A stretch of 11,146 nucleotides of DNA. Source: Aliidiomarina sp047920995 (GTDB taxonomy: Bacteria > Pseudomonadota > Gammaproteobacteria > Enterobacterales > Alteromonadaceae). A model generated the notes under the pieces. That model was given only the letters and a program-made list of their open reading frames with translations. It did no database searches and had not been told where the DNA came from. The stretch spans positions 1-11,146 of the forward strand of contig NZ_JBLRWZ010000046.1 in NCBI RefSeq assembly GCF_047920995.1, written 5' to 3'. The translations under genes and the position numbers were made by a program. Shown piece by piece: positions 1 to 6,479 of the stretch (the stretch's first letter is position 1; every line of letters starts with the position of its first letter).

Positions 1-1799
1 GTATTTGTATTGGCGGTAAAGTAGCACCTATCTTCTTCAATACCATGAAAGATACTGGAACTTTGGTATTCGAAGCCGATGTAGACCAAATGAATATGGG
101 TGATGTAATTCACATTTATCCATACGCAGGAAAGATTGAAAACGAAGCCGGCGAAGTAATCGCTGAATATGAATATGCTTCCGATGTAATTATCGATGAA
201 GTACGCGCTGGCGGCCGTATCAACCTTATCATTGGCCGTGGTTTAACCACTAAAGCTCGTGAATCTTTAGGTTTGGGCCATCACGATTTATTCCGTGCAC
301 CAGAGCAGCCAAACGATAGCGGTAAAGGTTTTACCCTAGCGCAAAAAATGGTAGGTAAAGCGTGCGGCATCGAAGGTGTTCGCCCAGGTACTTACTGTGA
401 GCCACGCATGACCACGGTAGGATCGCAAGATACTACCGGCCCAATGACTCGTGATGAGCTAAAAGATCTCGCGTGTTTAGGCTTTAATGCTGATTTGGTA
501 ATGCAATCATTCTGCCACACGGCCGCTTATCCGAAGCCAGTAGATATCGATACCCAGCACACGTTGCCAGATTTCATTATGAATCGTGGCGGCGTATCGC
601 TACGCCCAGGTGATGGCATTATCCACAGCTGGTTAAACCGCATGTTGTTGCCAGATACCGTAGGTACGGGTGGCGATTCGCATACTCGTTTCCCACTGGG
701 TATCTCGTTCCCTGCAGGCTCAGGCTTAGTAGCCTTCGCTGCAGCTACCGGTGTAATGCCGTTAGATATGCCTGAATCTGTATTGGTACGCTTCAAAGGC
801 AAAATGCAGCCGGGCGTTACCCTGCGTGATTTGGTACATGCCATTCCTTTATACGGTATCAAGCAAGGCCTACTTACTGTGGAGAAACGCGGTAAGAAAA
901 ATGCCTTCTCTGGCCGCATCTTAGAAATCGAAGGGTTAGATGATTTAACTGTTGAGCAAGCGTTTGAGCTTTCTGATGCCTCGGCAGAGCGTTCAGCTGC
1001 AGGTTGTACAATTAAGCTTTCAGAAGCATCAATTGCGGAATACCTTCGTTCAAACATTACCATGCTACGTTGGATGATGGCTGAAGGTTACGGCGATGTG
1101 CGCACGCTTGAGCGCCGCGCGCAGAAAATGGAAGAGTGGTTGGCGAACCCAGAACTAATGCAAGCCGATAAAGATGCGGAATATGCAGAAGTTGTGGAAA
1201 TCGATTTGAATGAAATCGTAGAGCCAATTCTTTGCTGCCCGAACGATCCTGATGATGCGAAAACCTTATCAGATGTTGCTGGCGATAAAGTAGATGAAGT
1301 GTTCATCGGTTCTTGCATGACCAACATTGGCCACTTCCGTGCGGCTGGTAAATTGCTTGAGCAAAACACCAAGCCACTGAACACGCAATTGTGGATCGCG
1401 CCACCAACGAAGATGGACGAAGCGCAATTGATGGAAGAAGGTTACTACAATATTTACGGCCGCAACGGTGTGCGCACTGAAATGCCTGGCTGTTCATTGT
1501 GTATGGGTAACCAAGCGCGCGTGAAAGCCGGTGCGACTGTGCTTTCTACTTCAACGCGTAACTTCCCGAACCGTTTGGGTGATGGTGCAAACGTGTACCT
1601 TGCTTCTGCCGAGCTTTCTGCAGTAGGCGCGATTTTGGGCAAAATCCCAACCCGCGAAGAGTATATGGAATACGCACAAAACATCGATGCGATGGCTGGC
1701 GAAGTGTATAAGTACTTAAACTTCGATCAAATGCCTGATTTCCGCGCTGCGGAGCAAAAAGCTAAAGACAGCATTATTCCTACGATTAATGTTGCTTAA
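1..1799 (+). CDS. acnB: Aconitate hydratase B, 3' part (partial, 5' end outside window)
   Basis: Bifunctional aconitase B (citrate/isocitrate interconversion through cis-aconitate, and 2-methylisocitrate dehydration), a cytoplasmic TCA-cycle enzyme with a 4Fe-4S cluster. The reading frame is open from the left edge (first whole codon at position 3, reading ICIGGKVAPIFFNTMKDTG) to TAA at 1797-1799. That gives 598 codons of a protein usually near 865 residues, so roughly 260 N-terminal residues (HEAT-like domain and part of the swivel domain) are missing. The ATG at 45 is internal, not the start. Diagnostic stretches include VGSQDTTGPMTRDELK, GTGGDSHTRFP and SFPAGSGLVAFAAATGVMP. The three cluster-ligand cysteines are present: GSCMTNIGH (codon 1314-1316) and PGCSLCMGNQAR (codons 1491-1493 and 1500-1502). 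Nothing suggests inactivation. The gene ends in a tandem repeat and is followed by its own terminator, so it is transcriptionally separate from the genes downstream. Confidence 0.98.
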   Translation, partial: ICIGGKVAPIFFNTMKDTGTLVFEADVDQMNMGDVIHIYPYAGKIENEAGEVIAEYEYASDVIIDEVRAGGRINLIIGRGLTTKARESLGLGHHDLFRAPEQPNDSGKGFTLAQKMVGKACGIEGVRPGTYCEPRMTTVGSQDTTGPMTRDELKDLACLGFNADLVMQSFCHTAAYPKPVDIDTQHTLPDFIMNRGGVSLRPGDGIIHSWLNRMLLPDTVGTGGDSHTRFPLGISFPAGSGLVAFAAATGVMPLDMPESVLVRFKGKMQPGVTLRDLVHAIPLYGIKQGLLTVEKRGKKNAFSGRILEIEGLDDLTVEQAFELSDASAERSAAGCTIKLSEASIAEYLRSNITMLRWMMAEGYGDVRTLERRAQKMEEWLANPELMQADKDAEYAEVVEIDLNEIVEPILCCPNDPDDAKTLSDVAGDKVDEVFIGSCMTNIGHFRAAGKLLEQNTKPLNTQLWIAPPTKMDEAQLMEEGYYNIYGRNGVRTEMPGCSLCMGNQARVKAGATVLSTSTRNFPNRLGDGANVYLASAELSAVGAILGKIPTREEYMEYAQNIDAMAGEVYKYLNFDQMPDFRAAEQKAKDSIIPTINVA

Positions 1800-1846
1800 G
1801 GATTGTTGCCTAAGGATTGCTGCTTGAAGACTGTTGCGTAAGCAGA
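1791..1846 (+). repeat. 14-bp tandem repeat, about 4 copies, over the acnB stop codon
   Basis: Unit GTTGCTTAAGGATT at 1791-1804 contains the last two acnB codons (Val, Ala) and the TAA stop. Copy 2 (1805-1818) differs at one base. Copies 3 (1819-1832) and 4 (1833-1846) each match at about 10 of 14 positions. The gradient of decay suggests old slippage duplications spreading from the stop codon. The copies lie between the stop codon and the terminator hairpin, so they would be transcribed in the 3' UTR. Confidence 0.7.
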
Positions 1847-1885
1847 GTAATCAAGTGGTTGATGTAAATTTAGATTGGTAAGAAC

Positions 1886-1919
1886 AAAGCCCAGTACTTA
1901 TTTAAGTGCTGGGCTTTTT
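1886..1919 (+). terminator. Rho-independent terminator of acnB
   Basis: Arm AAGCCCAGTACTTA (1887-1900) pairs with TAAGTGCTGGGCTT (1903-1916) with a single G-U wobble. The outer A1886-T1917 pair can extend it. The loop is very short, so the innermost A-T pair probably opens. The 3' arm runs into TTTTT (1915-1919). Placed 87 bp after the acnB stop. The reverse strand lacks an equally good T tract. Confidence 0.88.
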
Positions 1920-1938
1920 GCTTCTTGGGGCTTCAATC

Positions 1939-1967
1939 TTGTGAATTTATGACAAATGGTCTATAAA
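1939..1967 (+). promoter_or_regulatory. Candidate sigma-70 promoter for the toxin-antitoxin operon
   Basis: TTGTGA (1939-1944, 4/6 to the -35 consensus) and TATAAA (1962-1967, 5/6 to the -10 consensus) are separated by 17 bp. Transcription would start near 1974, about 20 bp before the first 17-bp repeat. The site lies downstream of the acnB terminator and is the best-spaced pair found in the 262-bp gap. A second -10-like TATTAT (2033-2038) lies inside the third repeat but has no good -35. Confidence 0.4.
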
Positions 1968-1992
1968 TAGTTCATACTTGGACTGCCTTACT

Positions 1993-2043
1993 GTGTTCTA
2001 CTTTGGACGGTGTTCTATTTTGCGCTGCGTTCTATTATGAGTA
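1993..2043 (+). repeat. Three 17-bp direct repeats upstream of the antitoxin (possible operators)
   Basis: Units start at exact 17-bp steps: GTGTTCTACTTTGGACG (1993-2009), GTGTTCTATTTTGCGCT (2010-2026) and GCGTTCTATTATGAGTA (2027-2043). The shared core is GYGTTCTAYTWTG. The array ends 18 bp before the antitoxin ATG. Antitoxins of the Phd/YefM class repress their own operons through repeated sites near the promoter, so these are reasonable candidates for that role. The spacing is closer to 1.6 helical turns than to 2, so protein binding is inferred and not shown. Confidence 0.55.
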
Positions 2044-2061
2044 AGTGTTTACGAGGTTCTT

Positions 2062-2307
2062 ATGCAAATTAAAACCATCAGTTATATAAAGCAAAATGCG
2101 GCAACTCTTGATGTTGAAGAACCTATTGTGGTTACCCAAGGTGGTACCCCGGTATATCGAATAGAATCAGAAGCGAGTGCGCGAATACGCGACGAAGGTA
2201 TTGCGCTTCTTAAGCTTATGAACCTTGCTGAGCGGGATATTCGCGAGGCTAGAACTATCGGTGCAGATGAGCTTTTGCAGCGAGTAGGTTTGGATTCACA
2301 AGATTAG
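2062..2307 (+). CDS. Type II antitoxin, Phd/YefM-like
   Basis: 81-residue protein, typical in size for Phd/YefM antitoxins. The N-terminal part (about residues 4-36, with ISYIKQNAATLDVEEPIVVTQ and GGTPVYRIES) matches the compact DNA-binding, dimerising fold of this family, including the characteristic 'pIvVTqgG.pvyri' strand. The C-terminal part (about 40-81) is charged and helical, with LLKLMNLAERDIREARTIGA, as expected for the toxin-wrapping segment. In this class the antitoxin neutralises the partner toxin and represses the operon. ATG at 2062 follows GAGG (2053-2056) at good spacing. The toxin gene begins 13 bp downstream, so the two are co-transcribed. Family assignment is by pattern only, and a RelB-type label is possible. 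Confidence 0.82.
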   Translation: MQIKTISYIKQNAATLDVEEPIVVTQGGTPVYRIESEASARIRDEGIALLKLMNLAERDIREARTIGADELLQRVGLDSQD

Positions 2308-2320
2308 GATCTGAACAAAT

Positions 2321-2671
2321 ATGAATACAGCAAGAACGCGCGTAAATTACACGCCTGTTGCTCAAGTAACGCTAACCATTCTGATTCGTTACATGAACCA
2401 ATTTATAGGCGAGGTAGAGGCTAGTGCAATCGTGCGCGAGTTGGTTTTAGCCACGGAAAACAAGTTAGCCAATAACCCGAAGCAGTTTCCGGTTTGCCCA
2501 GAGCTTGAAATGCTGGGCATTACTGATTATCGTGAATTCACCTACAAAAAATATAAAGTTCTGTTTCGATTGGATGAACCCCAGCAGGAAGCTAACGTAA
2601 TGGCGTTTCTGCGCCAAAAACAAAGTGCGCAGCAATTGCTGATCGATTATGTAATTAAAGCGCCTACTTAA
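2321..2671 (+). CDS. Type II toxin, RelE/ParE superfamily
   Basis: 116-residue protein. The start YTPVAQVTLTILIRYM is in the position of the family's 'ytp.A..dl..i..yi' helix. Helix 2 (about 31-52, SAIVRELVLATENKLANNP) is followed by a PELEMLGI segment. The closing strands YREFTYKKYKVLFRLDE (70-86) and NVMAFLRQKQS (92-102) match the core of RelE/ParE toxins ('yRel....yrviYrvd', 'v.il.v.h..q'). The usual terminal His/Arg of RelE ribonucleases is not evident, so whether it cleaves mRNA like RelE or poisons gyrase like ParE cannot be decided. It has only a weak ribosome site (AGGAT, 2306-2310) next to the antitoxin stop, which fits lower toxin output. It is intact, and its stop lies 17 bp before the next gene. 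Confidence 0.8.
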   Translation: MNTARTRVNYTPVAQVTLTILIRYMNQFIGEVEASAIVRELVLATENKLANNPKQFPVCPELEMLGITDYREFTYKKYKVLFRLDEPQQEANVMAFLRQKQSAQQLLIDYVIKAPT

Positions 2672-2688
2672 ACACGCTGGAGATTACC

Positions 2689-4389
2689 ATGCACTTATTT
2701 TTAAAAAAGGCAGCGGTTACTGCGCTTGTGGCAAGCGCTGCTTTTACGGCTGTAGCTGCGGATAGAATTACGGGCCACCATTTCGCTACCCGTTCGGAAG
2801 TAATGGCGCCGGAAGCGATGGCCGCCACCAGCCAAGGTTTGGCTACGCAAGTGGCACTCGATGTAATGAAGGCAGGTGGCAACGCCATTGATGCGGCCAT
2901 CGCAGCAAATGCTGTATTAGGCTTGGTAGAGCCTACTGGTAACGGTATTGGCGGTGATTTATACGCGATTATTTGGCACGCGGAAAGTGGCCAACTCTAC
3001 GGTTTAAATGCTTCTGGGCGCTCTCCTCAGAGTTTGTCGCTCGATTACTTCGTAGAAAATGGCTACGAAAGTATTCCACAGCGTGGTGTATTGCCAATCT
3101 CGGTGCCGGGCGCGGTAGATGGTTGGTTTGAAATGCATGATCGGTTTGGCTCTATGCCAATGCCGGATGTACTCGCCGAGGCAATTCACTATGCGGAAAA
3201 TGGCTTCCCAGTTACCGAAGTAATTGCTTACTATTTCGGCACGAACGCAGCTGTGTTACAAGATTTCCCTGGCTTCCGTGATGTATTCATGAAGGATGGC
3301 AAGCCACCTCAAAAAGGCGATATGTTCCGCAATCCGGATTTAGCTAACACCTATAAGAAGCTTGCCAGCGGTGGGCGTGATGCATTTTATCGCGGTGATA
3401 TTGCTCGCACCATCGGTGAGTTTGTGCAAGAACACGGCGGCTTTTTAACCTATGAGGATATGGCTGCGCATTATTCGGAGTGGGTAGATCCGGTATCTAC
3501 CAACTATCGTGGTTACGATTTGTGGGAAATGCCACCGAACACGCAAGGTATTGCTGCGCTGCAGATTCTCAACATTTTAGAGCAGTTTGATATAGCCGAA
3601 ATGGGTTTCGATAGCCCCGAGTACATTCACCATTTCGTGGAAGCGAAGAAGTTGGCCTTTGAAGACCGTGCGAAATTTTATTCTGATACGGCCTTCAACG
3701 ATATTCCAGTAGATTGGCTGATTTCCAAAGAATATGCCCAAGAACGCGCTCAGCTGATTAACCCAGAGCGCGCAGGCCGCAGCTATGAACCCGGTAATCC
3801 GCCGATGACCGGCGATACGATATACCTTACTACGGCTGATAAGCATGGCAATATGGTGTCTTTAATTCAAAGTAATTATCGGGGTATGGGTTCTGGTATT
3901 ACCCCAACAGGCTTAGGCTTTGTGCTGCAAAATCGGGGTGAATTATTTGCGCTTGAAGAAGGGCACATGAACGTGTTCGAGCCGGGTAAACGGCCATTTA
4001 ACACCATTATTCCGGCGTTTGTTACCAAAGATGGCAAGCCGGTAATGAGCTATGGCGTTATGGGCGGCGGCACGCAGCCACAAATGCATGCGCAGATTCT
4101 GATTAACATTCTTGATTTTGGCATGAACTTACAAGAAGCAGGCGATGCGCCACGAATTTTGCATTCGGGCTCAAGCCAACCTACCGGAGAAATCATGACC
4201 GATGGTGGCGTGCTCAGTTTAGAAAATGGCTTTTCCGATAATACTCGCCGTGAGCTCACCAAAATGGGCCATCGCTTACAAGAGGCGGTAGGGCCATTCG
4301 GGGGTTATCAAGCGATTTGGTATGATGAGCGTGGCTATTACATTGGCGCTTCAGAAAGCCGCAAAGATGGGTATGCTGCGGGATATTAA
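2689..4389 (+). CDS. ggt: Gamma-glutamyltransferase family protein (exported Ntn-hydrolase)
   Basis: 566 residues, the usual length for gamma-glutamyltranspeptidases. These are made as a precursor that cleaves itself into large and small subunits and then hydrolyses or transfers the gamma-glutamyl group of glutathione and related amides. Residues 1-24 form a signal peptide (KK, then AAVTALVASAAFTAVAA), so periplasmic location is expected. Landmarks are MVA-type start ATSQGLATQVALDVMKAGGNAIDAA (45-70), EPTGNGIGGD (81-90) and NASGRSP with R111 in the place of the substrate-carboxylate Arg. GDTIYLTTADKHGNMVS has T377 as predicted self-processing nucleophile. GMGSGI (399-404) and YGVMGGGTQPQ (455-465) supply the oxyanion/Gly-Gly region. 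TGGAGA (2678-2683) is a good ribosome site for ATG 2689. The NASGRSP and GGGTQPQ versions are common in the GGT-like/acylase-like branch, so the real substrate may not be glutathione. Only 17 bp separate it from the toxin gene. Confidence 0.93.
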   Translation: MHLFLKKAAVTALVASAAFTAVAADRITGHHFATRSEVMAPEAMAATSQGLATQVALDVMKAGGNAIDAAIAANAVLGLVEPTGNGIGGDLYAIIWHAESGQLYGLNASGRSPQSLSLDYFVENGYESIPQRGVLPISVPGAVDGWFEMHDRFGSMPMPDVLAEAIHYAENGFPVTEVIAYYFGTNAAVLQDFPGFRDVFMKDGKPPQKGDMFRNPDLANTYKKLASGGRDAFYRGDIARTIGEFVQEHGGFLTYEDMAAHYSEWVDPVSTNYRGYDLWEMPPNTQGIAALQILNILEQFDIAEMGFDSPEYIHHFVEAKKLAFEDRAKFYSDTAFNDIPVDWLISKEYAQERAQLINPERAGRSYEPGNPPMTGDTIYLTTADKHGNMVSLIQSNYRGMGSGITPTGLGFVLQNRGELFALEEGHMNVFEPGKRPFNTIIPAFVTKDGKPVMSYGVMGGGTQPQMHAQILINILDFGMNLQEAGDAPRILHSGSSQPTGEIMTDGGVLSLENGFSDNTRRELTKMGHRLQEAVGPFGGYQAIWYDERGYYIGASESRKDGYAAGY

Positions 4390-4465
4390 TTCCCGAAATG
4401 GCTTTATTTGCTGAGCGTTACCCTCGCAGAAGCCGCGCTCGGGATGATCAGTAAGAGATGCAATC

Positions 4466-6478
4466 ATGCAGTTTGATGTAACTAAATCGGGTTTTCGAAA
4501 TGATATTAACGGCCTACGTGCGTGGGCTGTGGTGTCTGTGGTGCTATTTCATTTTTTAGTGCCCGGATTTAGTGGCGGGTTCACGGGCGTAGATATTTTC
4601 TTCGTGATTTCCGGTTACTTGATGACCGATATTATCGTAAGCGGCCTGAGCGCAAATAAATTCAGTTTTCGCTTATTTTATCTCGCCCGTGCTAAACGAA
4701 TTATGCCAGCTTTGTATGTAATGCTGCTGCTTCTGCTCGCGGCTGGCTGGTTCTTTTTACCTACTCCTGATTATCAAGAACTCGCTTCACAAACCAGTTA
4801 TGCAGTGGCATTTGTATCGAACATTGATTTTGCCGGAGCGGCAGGGTACTTCGATAGTGATGCTCATGAAAAATGGCTGCTGCATACGTGGAGTTTAGCG
4901 GTAGAGTGGCAGTTTTATTTGTTGTTTCCGGTTTTACTCTGGGCTGCATATCGCCTTTTTCAACGAAACCTTACCGCGTTGTTCTTAGTTTTATTTAGTG
5001 TATTTTTCATCTCACTAATATATAGCATTTACATTTCCCCGCGCGATGCGAATGCAGCATTTTATTTGCTACCAGCGAGGGCATGGGAAATGGCCGCAGG
5101 GGGCTTGGTATTTTTCCTCACTCGTTGGCAGGGGAGGCCCCGCTTCACTGCTACCGCAAAGAACGCAGCCTATGGCTTGGGCTGGCTGCTAATGGTGCTG
5201 CCGTTCGTTTTTTTCCATGCCGAACTCGTTTGGCCGGGAGCGTGGGCATTAATTCCAGTAGTAGGCACTATGCTAGTGCTTGCCGTTGCGCAACAGCAGA
5301 ACATGCTAATTGCGCACCCTATAGCTCAATGGCTTGGCAGCCGTTCTTATTCGATTTACTTATGGCATTGGCCATTTGCTGTGCTGCTGTTTTTCGCAGG
5401 TATGCAAACATCGGTGTTAGCGGTAACGGCAGCAATTGCCGTGAGTTTGCTGTTCGGTGATCTTTCTTATCGATTGATTGAAAACCCAGTGCGCAATTGG
5501 TTTTATGGCCAACGAAAGCGGCAACTAACGGCGATTTTTATAGCTGCAATTATTATGGTTATGGTGCCAGCAAAGTGGGTACGAGCAGGTGATTTACCGA
5601 AACGATTGCCCGCGGAAGTGGAACAACTTACTGCGGCGGCTTTTAACGTGAACCCACAGCGTGATACCTGTACCCAATCAAGTGCCCTTGGCATGGCTGC
5701 CGAATGCACTTATGGTGGGCCAGAGTTAGGCTTAATTGTGCTGGGTGATAGCCATGCTGCTTCGATGATGTTGAGTGCCAAAGCTGCGCTACCAAGTAAA
5801 GATTTACATGTGCTGGATTGGAGCCTTACCGGGTGCCCCACAATCGAGGATATTCAATCGGCGCAGAGCTCGCGTTTTCGTTGCGAAGATTTCATTGATT
5901 ACGCGCTTGCTCAGAGTACTAATTTGCCGGCACATATACCTCTGCTAATGGTGAATCGTTTCGCTCAATATGTAATTAGCCGAGATCCAGAGGAAGTAGA
6001 TGGTGCAGATGAACGGCCTGAGTTCTATGTAAACGCGCCACATCGACATCGCGATGCTGCATTTTTTTCTGAGTTTACTACCGCGATTGTGGATACCGCT
6101 TGCGAGTTTGCCGAGCATCGGCCTGTGTATATGTTGAAACCAATTCCTGAAATGTTCGTAAGTGTTCCCCAACAAATGGCGCGTACGCGGTTATTTCAAG
6201 GTGAGGCTGAACGCGTAAATGTGCCATTGCAGCACTATTATGCACGGCAGCAGGTGATACTCGCCGCGCTAGAACAGGCAGCCACCGAATGTGGCGTGCG
6301 TTTACTCGACCCAGTGCCAATATTTTGTGATGATGCAGTTTGTTGGGGTGATAAAGATGGCACACCACTTTATTTTGATGATGATCATTTAAATGAATAT
6401 GGTGCGAGCTTCTTACAACCTTTGTTCGCAGAAATATTTGCTACTTACCATAATAGTAACGAGAGTAACGAGGAATAA
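4466..6478 (+). CDS. Membrane O-acyltransferase (acyltransferase-3, OafA/YrhL-like) fused to a C-terminal SGNH domain
   Basis: 670 residues in two parts. Residues about 10-370 form the multi-spanning acyltransferase-3 domain with some ten or eleven hydrophobic segments. It opens with RNDINGLRAWAVVSVVLFHF, where R18 and H29 are the family's conserved Arg and His, followed by GGFTGVDIFFVISGYL, then HTWSLAVEWQFYLLFP (140-155) and SRSYSIYLWHWP (292-303). Residues about 375-660 form a periplasmic SGNH hydrolase-like domain with GDSH (427-430, S429 the likely nucleophile) and a closing DDDHLNEYGA (D638, H641). Such two-domain proteins move acyl groups (usually acetyl) across the membrane onto O-antigen, peptidoglycan or other surface glycans. 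The acceptor here is unknown. ATG 4466 follows AAGAGA (4453-4458). A 76-bp gap without a clear terminator separates it from the previous gene, and the next gene starts one base after its stop. Confidence 0.93.
   Translation: MQFDVTKSGFRNDINGLRAWAVVSVVLFHFLVPGFSGGFTGVDIFFVISGYLMTDIIVSGLSANKFSFRLFYLARAKRIMPALYVMLLLLLAAGWFFLPTPDYQELASQTSYAVAFVSNIDFAGAAGYFDSDAHEKWLLHTWSLAVEWQFYLLFPVLLWAAYRLFQRNLTALFLVLFSVFFISLIYSIYISPRDANAAFYLLPARAWEMAAGGLVFFLTRWQGRPRFTATAKNAAYGLGWLLMVLPFVFFHAELVWPGAWALIPVVGTMLVLAVAQQQNMLIAHPIAQWLGSRSYSIYLWHWPFAVLLFFAGMQTSVLAVTAAIAVSLLFGDLSYRLIENPVRNWFYGQRKRQLTAIFIAAIIMVMVPAKWVRAGDLPKRLPAEVEQLTAAAFNVNPQRDTCTQSSALGMAAECTYGGPELGLIVLGDSHAASMMLSAKAALPSKDLHVLDWSLTGCPTIEDIQSAQSSRFRCEDFIDYALAQSTNLPAHIPLLMVNRFAQYVISRDPEEVDGADERPEFYVNAPHRHRDAAFFSEFTTAIVDTACEFAEHRPVYMLKPIPEMFVSVPQQMARTRLFQGEAERVNVPLQHYYARQQVILAALEQAATECGVRLLDPVPIFCDDAVCWGDKDGTPLYFDDDHLNEYGASFLQPLFAEIFATYHNSNESNEE
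6455..6472 (+). repeat. 9-bp perfect tandem duplication at the acyltransferase/S10 junction
   Basis: AGTAACGAG occurs twice in a row (6455-6463, 6464-6472), in frame, giving the C-terminal tail Ser-Asn-Glu-Ser-Asn-Glu of the acyltransferase. The end of the second copy forms most of the GAGGAA ribosome site (6470-6475) for the next gene, so the duplication touches both the protein tail and the downstream translation signal. Confidence 0.85.
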
Positions 6479-6479
6479 T

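Noticed and set aside
527..1684. Minus-strand open frames inside acnB
   Set aside because: They lie opposite a highly conserved enzyme, have low-complexity Ser/Ala-rich translations and no ribosome sites.
1860..2700. Integron cassette (attC) carrying the toxin-antitoxin pair
   Set aside because: The hairpin at 1886-1919 has a T tract and behaves as a terminator. No attC core sites or a matching second copy flank the module.
4391..4444. Terminator or hairpin between ggt and the acyltransferase
   Set aside because: TCCCGA (4391-4396) and TCGGGA (4439-4444) are inverted copies but with a 42-bp loop and no T tract.
5083..5460. Plus-strand open frame inside the acyltransferase gene
   Set aside because: It is an out-of-frame shadow of the membrane domain with no recognisable protein features.
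6393..6479. Longer N-terminus for the S10 protein starting at 6393
   Set aside because: It would overlap the acyltransferase by 86 bp, lacks a ribosome site and hides the signal peptide. ATG 6480 has GAGGAA and a proper signal sequence.
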